Positions 39,683 to 48,520 of a DNA stretch of 64,000 nt are shown here, piece by piece (the stretch's first letter is position 1; each line of letters opens with the position of its first letter). Source of the DNA: [Mycobacterium] zoologicum. GTDB lineage: Bacteria > Actinomycetota > Actinomycetes > Mycobacteriales > Mycobacteriaceae. Below the pieces are notes generated by a model. That model saw only the letters and a list, made by a program, of their open reading frames with translations. It was not told the origin of the DNA and made no database searches. The DNA is taken from NCBI RefSeq assembly GCF_020172665.1, contig NZ_CP083985.1, positions 167,518 to 231,517 of the forward strand, read 5' to 3'. The position numbers and the translations under genes are program-made.

Positions 39683-40692
39683 TGGCCAAACCCAAACTGG
39701 TCATCGGCGCCAACGGATTCCTGGGCTCGCGGGTCACCCGAGCGCTCGTTGACGCCGGCCATGACGTCCGGGTGATGGTGCGACCCAGCGCCAACACCAT
39801 CAGTATCGACGACCTGGACGTGACCCGATTCCACGGCGACGTGTTCGACTCGGCCGTGCTGGCCGAGGCGATGGCCGGCTGCGATGACGTCTACTACTGC
39901 GTGGTGGACACCCGCGCCTGGTTGCGGGATCCCAGCCCGCTGTTCCGCACCAACGTCGAAGGCGTGCGCAATGTGCTCGGCGTCGCCAAAAAAGCGGGCC
40001 TGCACCGGTTCGTGTTCACCAGCAGCTACGCCACCGTCGGCCGCCGGCACGGCCACGTCGCCACCGAGGACGACGTGATCAGCCCGCGCGGACTGAGCGC
40101 CTACGTGCGGTCCAGGGTGCAGGCCGAACAGCTGGTGCTGCGCGCCGCCGCCGAGGACGGGCTGCCCGCGGTCGCCATGTGCGTGTCGACCACCTATGGC
40201 GACGGCGACTGGGGCCGCACCCCGCACGGCGCCTTCATCGCCGGCGCGGCCTTCGGCAAACTGCCGTTCCTGATGGACGGCATCGAACTGGAGGTGGTCG
40301 GGGTCGACGACGCCGCCCGGGCGCTGATCCTGGCAGCCGAGCGCGGACGGAACGGACAGCGCTACCTGATCTCGGAACGGATGATTGCGCTCAAGGACGT
40401 CGTCCGGATCGCCGCAGAGGAGGCCGGGATGCCGGTGCCTGCCCGGACGATCTCGGTGCCGATGCTCTACGCCCTCGGTGCGCTGGGCAGCCTGCGGGCG
40501 CGGCTGTCGGGCAAGGATGCCGAGCTGAGCCTGGCCTCGGTGCGGATGATGCGCGCCGAGGCCCCGGTCGACGCGAGCAAGGCGGTGCGCGAACTGGGCT
40601 GGCAGCCCCGCCCGGTCGAGGAGTCGATTCGGGAGGCGGCCCGGTTCTGGGTCAAGATGCGCGACGCCAGGAAGCCAGGTACCGCAGCTTGA
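39682..40692 (+). CDS. NAD-dependent epimerase/3-beta-HSD-like SDR (Rv0139-like)
   Basis: A 336-aa extended SDR. The cofactor loop is VIGANGFLGSRV; the active-site Ser region is FVFTSSYATVG; the expected YxxxK appears as SAYVRSRVQAE, with Arg where Lys is usual. This substitution may alter catalysis or may be normal for this orthologous group. Relatives include 3-beta-hydroxysteroid dehydrogenases and dihydroflavonol reductases. ATG 39682 is used; GTG 39679 overlaps the previous stop. Same operon as the Rv0138-like gene. Confidence 0.83.
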   Translation: MAKPKLVIGANGFLGSRVTRALVDAGHDVRVMVRPSANTISIDDLDVTRFHGDVFDSAVLAEAMAGCDDVYYCVVDTRAWLRDPSPLFRTNVEGVRNVLGVAKKAGLHRFVFTSSYATVGRRHGHVATEDDVISPRGLSAYVRSRVQAEQLVLRAAAEDGLPAVAMCVSTTYGDGDWGRTPHGAFIAGAAFGKLPFLMDGIELEVVGVDDAARALILAAERGRNGQRYLISERMIALKDVVRIAAEEAGMPVPARTISVPMLYALGALGSLRARLSGKDAELSLASVRMMRAEAPVDASKAVRELGWQPRPVEESIREAARFWVKMRDARKPGTAA

Positions 40693-41066
40693 GCGAACGA
40701 CAGATTCTCACCCCGACCGCCGACTACCCGATCACTGTGACCCCGACCGGGCGACATGTCACGGTGCGGATCGGCGGTGAAGTCATCGCCGACACCGATG
40801 CTGCACTCACCCTTCAGGAAGCGAATCACGCTGCGGTCCAGTACATTCCGATAAACGATGTCAATACCAACCTGCTGGCCCGCACGGCGACCACCAGCTA
40901 CTGCCCGTTCAAGGGCGATGCGGTCTACTACACGGTGACCACCACGGCCGGCCAGGCCGTCGCCGATGCGATCTGGACCTACGAGCAGCCGTTCCCCGCG
41001 GTGACTGACATCGCCGGGCACGTCGCCTTCTACCCGGACAAGGCTGACATCAGCGTCGACGCCTGA
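40689..41066 (+). CDS. DUF427 protein (Rv0140-like)
   Basis: A 125-aa protein starting at TTG 40689, which overlaps the previous stop (TTGA). DUF427 features: HVTVRIGGEVIADTDAALTL, TTSYCPFKGDAVYYTVTT and AIWTYEQPFPAVTDIAGHVAFYPD. The fold is a small barrel of unknown function; the conserved Cys-Pro-x-Lys-Gly is present. It ends the KstR-type operon. A tandem DUF427 protein occurs at 53068. Confidence 0.85.
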   Translation: MSERQILTPTADYPITVTPTGRHVTVRIGGEVIADTDAALTLQEANHAAVQYIPINDVNTNLLARTATTSYCPFKGDAVYYTVTTTAGQAVADAIWTYEQPFPAVTDIAGHVAFYPDKADISVDA

Positions 41067-41070
41067 ATGG

Positions 41071-41460
41071 CTAAAGCCCGAGCACCTCGCCGGCGAAGCG
41101 GGTGTCGGTGTACTCGCGCACCGAGGTGATCCGGCCGTCGCTGGTGTCGACGATGAACACCAGCGGACTTTGGTAGCTGGAACCCTCGCTGGTCAGGCAC
41201 TCGCCCTGCGCCTCGATCACCACGGTCTCGTGCTCGTTGATGCAGCGCAGCAGGTCCAGGTTGACTCGCAGGCCGAGCCGGCGATCCTCGGTCTGGCGGC
41301 GCAGCCCGGCGGCGTCGAGCTCCTGGCCGGTCAAGATGCTCCAGTAGGTGAAGTCGTCGCTGACCAGCGTGAAGACGTCGTCCAGGTCGTCATCGCCGCA
41401 GAGGCCCTGCAGGAACATCCAGGCCAGCTCTGCCTGCGGATCGTCGAAAGGGGTGGCCAT
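41071..41460 (-). CDS. SnoaL-like limonene-hydrolase-type protein (Rv0141c-like)
   Basis: A 129-aa NTF2-fold protein: FDDPQAELAWMFLQGLCGDD, VFTLVSDDFTYWSILTGQEL, and ending ITSVREYTDTRFAGEVLGL. Order and size match Rv0141c (136 aa). The substrate is unknown. Convergent with the DUF427 gene and divergent, by six bases, from the glycosylase gene. Confidence 0.82.
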   Translation of the reverse strand: MATPFDDPQAELAWMFLQGLCGDDDLDDVFTLVSDDFTYWSILTGQELDAAGLRRQTEDRRLGLRVNLDLLRCINEHETVVIEAQGECLTSEGSSYQSPLVFIVDTSDGRITSVREYTDTRFAGEVLGL

Positions 41461-41466
41461 CCCCTC

Positions 41467-42444
41467 ATGGTGTCGTGCCGGGGCCGAACCGGTCAACGCC
41501 GACGCGGTGAACTCTATGATCGCGGCATCACCGATTCGCTTCGCCGCACCGTCATCTTCGACGGCCCGGCCAGTCCGGAGCTGACGCTGGCCCCGCTGCG
41601 CCGCGGCCCCGGTGACCCGTGCCTGCAGGTCGGCGACGACGGCGCGATCTGGCGTACCAGCCTGATGCCCGGCGGGCCGGTGACCGCCCGTATCACCCGG
41701 GCGGCACGCGACGCGGTGGACTGCGAGGCCTGGGGTGCCGGGGCGCAGGAGTTCCTCGACGGCGCTGCGGGGCTGCTCGGCGCCGACGACGACGCATCCG
41801 ACTTCGCGCCCAGTGAGCCGACGGTGGTCGCCGCGCACCGACGGCTGCCACACCTTCGGCTCGGCCGCACCCACCGGGTGCTCGAAGCACTGATCCCGGC
41901 GATCCTCGAACAGCGGGTGCCCGGTGCCGACGCGTTCGCCGCCTGGCGGCGCCTGGTCGGCGAAGTCGGCACCCCGGCGCCCGGCCCGGCCCCGTCGCGC
42001 ATGCGGGTTCCACCGCCCGCGGAGGTGTGGCGGACGATTCCGTCGTGGAAGTTCCACCGGGCCAACGTCGACGGCGGGCGCGCCCGCACCGTGATCGGCT
42101 GCGCACAGCGAGCCACAACATTGGAACGTCTGGTCGACCGGCCGGCCGCCGAAGCCCGTGCGGCGCTGACGACGCTGCCCGGAGTGGGGGTGTGGACCGC
42201 GGCCGAGACGGCGCAGCGTGCGTTCGGTGACGCGGACGCCCTCGCCGTCGGTGATTACCACCTGGCGAAGATGATCGGCTGGACGCTGCTGGGCCACCCG
42301 ATCGACGACGACACCATGGTCGAACTGCTGGAGCCGATGCGACCGCACCGGCACCGGGTGGTGCGACTGCTGTTCGAGAGCGGGTCGGCGGTGCTACCTC
42401 GACGCGGGCCGCGGCTGCCGGTACAGCGGATCAGCGTGCTGTGA
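41467..42444 (+). CDS. HhH-GPD DNA glycosylase-like protein (Rv0142-like)
   Basis: About 325 aa from ATG 41467 (start uncertain: Rv0142 is somewhat shorter and the first 25 residues look non-native). The DNA-binding helix-hairpin-helix is LPGVGVWTAAETAQRAFG, followed by the Asp in ALAVGDYHLAKMIGWTLLG, as in 3-methyladenine DNA glycosylase II. The N-terminal part (TVIFDGPASPELTLAPLRRG) matches the AlkA-like fold. Likely role: removal of alkylated bases. Its 3' end overlaps the end of the convergent TetR gene by 14 bp. Confidence 0.83.
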   Translation: MVSCRGRTGQRRRGELYDRGITDSLRRTVIFDGPASPELTLAPLRRGPGDPCLQVGDDGAIWRTSLMPGGPVTARITRAARDAVDCEAWGAGAQEFLDGAAGLLGADDDASDFAPSEPTVVAAHRRLPHLRLGRTHRVLEALIPAILEQRVPGADAFAAWRRLVGEVGTPAPGPAPSRMRVPPPAEVWRTIPSWKFHRANVDGGRARTVIGCAQRATTLERLVDRPAAEARAALTTLPGVGVWTAAETAQRAFGDADALAVGDYHLAKMIGWTLLGHPIDDDTMVELLEPMRPHRHRVVRLLFESGSAVLPRRGPRLPVQRISVL

Positions 42445-43030
42445 CCGACGAGCTGGCGGCTGTCTCGTCCGCGTCTGGGGCGGCGGCGAACCGGCCGGAG
42501 TCCAGCGCGTCGAGGAGCTGGCCGGCGATCCAGGTGAACGCGACGCTGTCCGGCGGCAGCAGCACCTGTTCGTAGCCGACCAGCAGATACATCGCCCAAT
42601 CGGCGAACAACTCCGCCTGGCGCTCCTGGCCCAGCACCTCCAGCGCCGACTCGTAAAGGATGTCGAAGCGCTGCCGGTCCACCTCGGCCTGCACGGCGTG
42701 CACGGCCGGGTCCGCGGAACTCCAGCACCGGATTGCCGCCTCGGCACCGTGCGGCAGCGCCAGGCCGATCTGGATCAAGCTGTCGAGGCGTTCCCGGGGA
42801 TCGGGTATGGCCCGCACGAACTGCACGTGGACCAGGGTGCGCTCGTTCAGCCAGTGCTGAACCAGCTCCCGGGTGTAGACCGGCCAGCTGGTGAAGTAGT
42901 GGTAGAACGACCCGGTCGTCACGCCGAGCCGGTTGCACACCTGTGCCAACTTGAGGCCGCCGTAGCCCAGCTCAGACAGTATTTCGAGACCTGTCTCGAA
43001 GTACGCTTGCCGTGAGAGAACCGCGCCCAT
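42431..43030 (-). CDS. TetR-family regulator
   Basis: A 199-aa regulator: GGLKLAQVCNRLGVTTGSFY is the helix-turn-helix (residues about 24-43), followed by HYFTSWPVYTRELVQHWL. Codons 9-17 lie inside a 26-bp palindrome (42979-43004), so the operator may overlap the start of the gene. Divergent from another TetR gene across 125 bp. Target and ligand unknown. Confidence 0.83.
   Translation of the reverse strand: MGAVLSRQAYFETGLEILSELGYGGLKLAQVCNRLGVTTGSFYHYFTSWPVYTRELVQHWLNERTLVHVQFVRAIPDPRERLDSLIQIGLALPHGAEAAIRCWSSADPAVHAVQAEVDRQRFDILYESALEVLGQERQAELFADWAMYLLVGYEQVLLPPDSVAFTWIAGQLLDALDSGRFAAAPDADETAASSSVTAR
42979..43004. promoter_or_regulatory. 26-bp palindrome within the 5' end of tetR
   Basis: GTATTTCGAGAC and GTCTCGAAGTAC are inverted copies around CT, with 11 of 12 pairs. 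The central TTCGAGAC/GTCTCGAA is perfect. It overlaps early codons of the TetR gene, a position where a bound regulator would block elongation or an internal promoter. Confidence 0.7.
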
Positions 43031-43155
43031 AAGTCGACTTTAGTTTGCCGGGTCCCGTCGCGTAGCCACCGGGGCGACACGAAAGTTAATTCTCGTAACG
43101 CGAAGTTAACCGGCGACCCAGGATCGGCCCAGGATTAGCTGTCAACATTTGCTGC

Positions 43156-43821
43156 GTGATTCGTTCGTTAGCGGCTTCGGCCAATCACGGGCCGGGGCGG
43201 CCCCGCGGTGTGCGCTCGGGTGTGACTCGCGGGCGCATTATTGCCGCTGCTCGCAGTGCGTTCAGCGAGTTGGGTTACGGTGCCACCACGTTTCAGTCCG
43301 TCGCCAGCCGGGCAGCTCTGACCCGGCCGGCGGTCAACCACTACTTTGCCAACAAGCAGTTGCTCTACCGGGCGGTGCTGGAGGATGCCGAGGCGCTGGT
43401 CGCGCAGGCCGTAAACGAGGCGTTGACGCGGACCGACCTGGTCGATCAGCTGTCGACGTTCGTGTTGGCCGTGGCCCAACTCGAACAGGACGACCGCACC
43501 GTGGCCGCGTTCGTCGTCACCGCGGTGCTCGACGCCGAGCGGCACCCCGAATTGCGGGACCTCGTTGAAGGAACCTCGGTGGTCACCCGCGACTTCCTGT
43601 CCGGGGTGCTGAACGCCGCCATCGAGCGCGGCGAGCTGATGACCCACGTCGACGTCGCCGCGCTTTCCGAGCTGCTGCTGGCGGTGCTGTGGGGAGTGGG
43701 GTTCTACGTGGCGTTCGTCGGTGACTACCAAGAGTCCGCGGCGGTGATCGCCCACGTGCACCTGCTGTTGTCGAACCAGCTCTGGGCGCTGCGGCAGCCC
43801 AGCCCTCTGGTCGTTGAATAG
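43156..43821 (+). CDS. TetR-family regulator
   Basis: A 221-aa regulator starting at GTG 43156. The helix-turn-helix is TTFQSVASRAALTRPAVNHY, about residues 42-61; the leader (NHGPGRPRGVRSG) is basic. In M. tuberculosis Rv0144 is a TetR in a similar place before Rv0145/Rv0146. It precedes the methyltransferase gene by 62 bp on the same strand. The gap upstream has a repeated GAA(A)GTTAA (around 43082-43110), possibly its operator. Confidence 0.8.
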   Translation: MIRSLAASANHGPGRPRGVRSGVTRGRIIAAARSAFSELGYGATTFQSVASRAALTRPAVNHYFANKQLLYRAVLEDAEALVAQAVNEALTRTDLVDQLSTFVLAVAQLEQDDRTVAAFVVTAVLDAERHPELRDLVEGTSVVTRDFLSGVLNAAIERGELMTHVDVAALSELLLAVLWGVGFYVAFVGDYQESAAVIAHVHLLLSNQLWALRQPSPLVVE

Positions 43822-43880
43822 CGCAGCTAAGTTTTTTCGGTAACATGGCGCTCGGTATCAGCGTCAACCAAGTGAGGTAA

Positions 43881-44822
<942 letters not shown>

Positions 44823-44894
44823 CCCCACCCGTGGAGGTCGGCGCGCCGGGTGCTCTAGCCTGGCGAGGAGCAAGCCCACCGCGAAAGGAACCTC

Positions 44895-45758
44895 ATGCCC
44901 GGAGTGCAGGATCGTGTTGTAGTCGTCACCGGAGCCGGTGGGGGATTGGGCCGTGATTACGCCCTGACCCTGGCCCGCGAGGGCGCCTGTGTGGTGGTCA
45001 ACGACCTGGGCGGCGCGCGCGACGGCACTGGAGCCGGACACAACATGGCCGACCACGTGGTCGCCGAGATCAAGGAGGCCGGCGGCCGGGCCGTCGCCAA
45101 CTACGACAGCGTCGCCGACCCCGACGGCGCCGCCAACATCATCAAGACCGCTATCGACGAGTTCGGCAAGGTCGACGGCGTGGTCAGCAACGCCGGCATC
45201 CTGCGCGACGGCACCTTCCACAAGATGACCTTCGAGAACTGGAACGCCGTGCTGCAGGTCCACCTCTACGGCGGGTACAACGTGGTGCGCGCCGCCTGGC
45301 CGCACTTCCGCGAGCAGAGCTACGGCCGGGTCGTGGTGGCCACCTCCACCAGCGGCCTGTTCGGCAACTTCGGGCAGGCCAACTATGGCGCGGCCAAGCT
45401 GGGCCTGGTCGGCATGATCAACACGCTGGCCATCGAGGGCGCCAAGTACAATATCAAGGCCAACGCGATCGCCCCGATCGCCGCCACCCGGATGACCGAG
45501 GACATCCTGCCGCCGGAGGTGCTGGCCAAGCTCAAGCCGGAGTACGTCGCGCCGGTGGTGGCCTACCTGTGCACCGAAGAGGTGCCCGAGACCGGGTCGG
45601 TGTTCATCGCCGGCGGTGGCAAGGTGCAGCGGGCGGCGCTGTTCGAGAACCCCGGCGCCACCTTCGACAACCCGCCGTCGGTCGACGATGTCGCGGCGCA
45701 GTGGGCAACGATCGCCGATCTGTCGGCGGCCAAGTCGGCCAGCTTCTCGCTGCAGTGA
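44895..45758 (+). CDS. short-chain dehydrogenase (Rv0148-like)
   Basis: A 287-aa SDR almost matching remembered Rv0148: MPGVQDRVVVVTGAGGGLGR (cofactor loop), LGGARDGTGAGHNMADHVV, VSNAGILRDGTFHKMTFENW, catalytic Ser in VVATSTSGLFGNFGQ and NYGAAKLG with Tyr/Lys. This form is close to the dehydrogenase part of peroxisomal multifunctional enzyme 2 and acts on 3-hydroxyacyl-type substrates. GAAAGGAACC precedes the ATG. Cytoplasmic. Confidence 0.9.
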   Translation: MPGVQDRVVVVTGAGGGLGRDYALTLAREGACVVVNDLGGARDGTGAGHNMADHVVAEIKEAGGRAVANYDSVADPDGAANIIKTAIDEFGKVDGVVSNAGILRDGTFHKMTFENWNAVLQVHLYGGYNVVRAAWPHFREQSYGRVVVATSTSGLFGNFGQANYGAAKLGLVGMINTLAIEGAKYNIKANAIAPIAATRMTEDILPPEVLAKLKPEYVAPVVAYLCTEEVPETGSVFIAGGGKVQRAALFENPGATFDNPPSVDDVAAQWATIADLSAAKSASFSLQ

Positions 45759-45776
45759 GCTCCGCGCCGGGGACGT

Positions 45777-46622
45777 CTAGCTGAGCAGCGCGTCGCGCAG
45801 TCCGTCCCGGTCGGCGTCGGTCACGCCGCAGGCGTGCAGGAACTCCTCGAACGAGCCGAAGTGCTCGTCGATCGCGTGGTGGGCGGCGTCGAGATACTCG
45901 GCCCGCACACCGAGCACCGAGTCGGACAGCCGGGCCTCGGTGAAGGTCAGCACCTCCGGGGTGATCTCGACCTCGGCGCGCTGGCGGATCATCTCCAGGA
46001 TGTGTTCGCGCAGGATCGGGACCGCGATGTTGGACCGCAGATAGTCGGCCAGCACCGCGTCCCGGTCCGCTCCGGCGGCCCGCAGGACCGACGCGACGAC
46101 GAACCCGGTGCGGTCCTTGCCGGCGAAGCAGTGCGCCAGCACCGGCCGCCCCGCTGCCAACAGCGAGACCACCCGGTGCACCGCCCGGCGGGAACCGGGC
46201 AGGGTGGGGAATCGGGCGTACTCGTCGAGCATGTAGCGAGCGGCCACGTCGGCGGCCGAATCCTCGTCGGGCTTCTCCTCCATCATCCTGCGGAAGGCGT
46301 CCTCATGCGGCGCGTCACTGCCCGGTGCCTGGTCGGCGGCCAGGTCCGGGAACGGCAGCAGGTGGATGTCGACGCCGGCCGGCACCTGGCCGGGACCGCG
46401 CCGGGTCACCTCCCGGGGTGAGCGCAGGTCGGCGACGTCGGTCACGCCGATCCGCAGCAGTTGCTCGCGGCCGGCATCGTCGAGGCGGCTCAGTTCGCTG
46501 GACCGGAAAAGGCGGCCCGGGCCCACGGCGTCGACGATGTCGGAGACGTCACGAAAATTCCAGGCCCCGGACAATTCCGGGGACAGTTCCGGCTGGGAGG
46601 TCACTTGGCCACGATAAGTCAC
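45777..46622 (-). CDS. ptpB: tyrosine/phosphoinositide phosphatase PtpB
   Basis: A 281-aa phosphatase with the P-loop HCFAGKDRTGF near residue 164 (Cys then Arg six residues on). The N-terminal block LSGAWNFRDVSDIVDAVGPG, RLFRSSELSRLDDAGREQLL and the C-terminal ARLSDSVLGVRAEYLDAAHH match M. tuberculosis PtpB (Rv0153c). In that species PtpB is secreted into host cells and dephosphorylates phosphotyrosine, phosphoserine and phosphoinositides. GTG 46604 (VTSQPEL) is an alternative start. An intrinsic terminator for the upstream small gene ends just before it. Confidence 0.93.
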   Translation of the reverse strand: MTYRGQVTSQPELSPELSGAWNFRDVSDIVDAVGPGRLFRSSELSRLDDAGREQLLRIGVTDVADLRSPREVTRRGPGQVPAGVDIHLLPFPDLAADQAPGSDAPHEDAFRRMMEEKPDEDSAADVAARYMLDEYARFPTLPGSRRAVHRVVSLLAAGRPVLAHCFAGKDRTGFVVASVLRAAGADRDAVLADYLRSNIAVPILREHILEMIRQRAEVEITPEVLTFTEARLSDSVLGVRAEYLDAAHHAIDEHFGSFEEFLHACGVTDADRDGLRDALLS

Positions 46623-46631
46623 AGCAGCAAA

Positions 46632-46659
46632 AGCCCCCGATCCGAGGGGACCGGGGGCT
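46632..46659 (-). terminator. intrinsic terminator of the 47-aa gene
   Basis: AGCCCCCG and CGGGGGCT pair around a 12-base loop. On the minus strand the stem is followed by TTTT, so it ends transcripts of the small gene at 46680-46823 before ptpB. Confidence 0.75.
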
Positions 46660-46679
46660 GCTCGTGGCGCGGGTTGGGT

Positions 46680-46823
46680 CTAGATCGGCGGGTAGTTCTG
46701 TGGGGGATAGCCGCCGCCGCCGTCGACGCCGCGCAGACCCCACGTCAGGTATTTGAAGAAGAACTCCGCTTCGTCGCTCATCTCGTAATCCGGATTCGGA
46801 TCGTAACCGTAACCAGGACCCAT
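46680..46823 (-). CDS. 47-aa conserved micro-protein (Rv0157A-like)
   Basis: ATG 46823 to TAG 46680-46682 encodes MGPGYGYDPNPDYEMSDEAE, then FFFKYLTWGLRG and a Gly/Pro/Tyr-rich end QNYPPI. A GAGGGG ribosome site lies about nine bases upstream. It has its own terminator 20 bp downstream, which supports a real gene. In M. tuberculosis, Rv0157A is a similarly small gene beside Rv0158, and the TetR at 46958 here is Rv0158-like. Function unknown; the amphipathic FFFKYLTW segment could touch the membrane. Confidence 0.72.
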   Translation of the reverse strand: MGPGYGYDPNPDYEMSDEAEFFFKYLTWGLRGVDGGGGYPPQNYPPI

Positions 46824-46957
46824 TTCGATCAACCCCTCAACTCGGCTGCTGCCAGTTTAGTCGGCTCGTCAACACCGGGGATGCGAGACTGCCTAGAATC
46901 CTTCCAACCAGTTGATTGACTCGCCGGTGAGACCGGCCAGCGAAAGAGCGGGCGTAC

Positions 46958-47593
46958 ATGGCAAACGATAAGGGCTCGTCCCAGGGGCCCTCCCGCCGCG
47001 AGGAACTGCTCGCGGTCGCCACGAAGCTGTTCGCCGCCCGCGGTTACCACGGCACCCGGATGGACGACGTCGCCGATGTGGTCGGGCTGAACAAGGCGAC
47101 CGTCTACCACTATTACGCCAGCAAGTCGCTGATCCTCTACGACATCTACCAGCAGGCCGCCGAACGGACGCTGGCCGCCGTGCATGACGATCCGTCCTGG
47201 ACCGCCCGCGAGGCGCTCTACCAGTACACCGTGCGCCTGCTCGACCAGATCGCCGAGAACCCGGAGGGCGCCGCGGTGTACTGGCAGGAGCAGCCCTACA
47301 TCACCGAATGGTTCACCGACGAACAGGTCGCCGAAGTCCGGGAGAAGGAGACCCAGGTCTACGAGCACGTGCACGGCCTGATCGACCGCGGTATCGCCAA
47401 CGGCGAGTTCTACCAATGCGATTCGCATGTGCTGGCGCTCGGCTACATCGGTATGACGATGGGTGCCTACCGCTGGTTGCGGCCCAGCGGCCGGCGCAGC
47501 GCCCAGGAGATCGCCGCGGAGTTCAGCACCGCACTGCTGCGCGGGCTGATCCGCGACGAGGAGATCCGGGCGGAGTCACCGCTGGGGCGCTAA
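46958..47593 (+). CDS. TetR-family regulator (Rv0158-like)
   Basis: A 211-aa regulator: RREELLAVATKLFAARGYHG, then the helix-turn-helix TRMDDVADVVGLNKATVYHY and YASKSLILYDIYQQAAER. The ligand-binding half is Trp/Tyr-rich (YWQEQPYITEWFTDEQVAE), suggesting a large hydrophobic ligand. Order matches Rv0157A-Rv0158. The 134-bp gap to the divergent micro-protein gene includes CAACCAGTTG-like symmetry (around 46907), a possible operator. The stop overlaps the convergent hydrolase stop by four bases. Confidence 0.86.
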   Translation: MANDKGSSQGPSRREELLAVATKLFAARGYHGTRMDDVADVVGLNKATVYHYYASKSLILYDIYQQAAERTLAAVHDDPSWTAREALYQYTVRLLDQIAENPEGAAVYWQEQPYITEWFTDEQVAEVREKETQVYEHVHGLIDRGIANGEFYQCDSHVLALGYIGMTMGAYRWLRPSGRRSAQEIAAEFSTALLRGLIRDEEIRAESPLGR

Positions 47594-48483
47594 TGGGCCT
47601 TGAGGTTGGCGTCCAAGAACGCCAGCTGATCGGCGATGACCCGTTCGAACGCGTCGCCGACGTAGATGTCGAAGTGGCCCTCCGGGTAGCGCTTGACCGT
47701 GCCGCGCGGCGCCTGCGCGGCGTAACGCAGCGTCGGCCCGGCCGGGGCGACCGAGTCGGTGTCGCAGACGCAGAACAGGATCGGGCAGGTGACCTTGGCG
47801 GCTTGGCGGCCCGGACGGTAGGTGAGGATCTTCATCCCGATCCGGGCGGCGACCTCGTTGCGCAGGGTCTGGCCCTGCGGCACCAGCTTCAGGTAGCCCG
47901 GGTAGGAGTCGGGCGTGCTCATCAACGCGACCTCACCGGGACGCCCGGCGGTGGCCACCAGTACCGGCGGATTGCCCAGCCGCGCCGCCAACATGTCGCG
48001 CGCCGCAAGCAGGCTGATCTTCGCGGTGGTCAGCGGCGGGATGGTCCGCGCCGAGGCGATCCCGTCGGTGAAGGGGCACTGCGCCACCACCGCGGCCACC
48101 GGCAGCCTCGCCGCGGTGGCGATCACGTGTCCGCCGCCGAACGAGGTGCCCCACAAGCCGATGCGGGCCGGGTCCACACCGGCGACGGTGTGCGCGAAAT
48201 CGACCGCGGCGGCCCAGTCCGCCAACTGCATGTTCACATCCAGCAGCTGGCGCGGGGCGCCCCCGCTGTCCCCGAAGTTTCGGTAGTCGAACACCAGGCA
48301 GGCGTAGCCGGCGGCGGCGAACCGCTCGGCGTAGGCGTCCAGGCGCATGGTGCGCACCGCGCCCAGACCGTGCGCCATCACCAGCAGCGGTGCGCCGCGC
48401 GGACCCACCTCCTCGGGCCGGTACAGCCAGGCGCTGACGCGGTCGGCGCCGGAGGGGAAGGTGACGTCTTCGCGGGTGGCCAT
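47590..48483 (-). CDS. alpha/beta-hydrolase, X-Pro-dipeptidyl-peptidase/esterase-like
   Basis: A 297-aa hydrolase from ATG 48483: FPSGADRVSAWLYRPEEVG, VMAHGLGAVRTMRLDAYAER, VFDYRNFGDSGGAPRQLLD, the nucleophile in IGLWGTSFGGGHVIATAA, Asp in FCVCDTDSVAPAG, and His in YPEGHFDIYVGDAF. All triad positions are present. It has no signal peptide. It occupies the place of the PE3/PE4 genes of M. tuberculosis, and is divergent from the Rv0161-like gene by 37 bp. Confidence 0.83.
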   Translation of the reverse strand: MATREDVTFPSGADRVSAWLYRPEEVGPRGAPLLVMAHGLGAVRTMRLDAYAERFAAAGYACLVFDYRNFGDSGGAPRQLLDVNMQLADWAAAVDFAHTVAGVDPARIGLWGTSFGGGHVIATAARLPVAAVVAQCPFTDGIASARTIPPLTTAKISLLAARDMLAARLGNPPVLVATAGRPGEVALMSTPDSYPGYLKLVPQGQTLRNEVAARIGMKILTYRPGRQAAKVTCPILFCVCDTDSVAPAGPTLRYAAQAPRGTVKRYPEGHFDIYVGDAFERVIADQLAFLDANLKAH

Positions 48484-48520
48484 GATCAAAAGGTAGCGCG
48501 TCATGTGATAGACCGACTGT

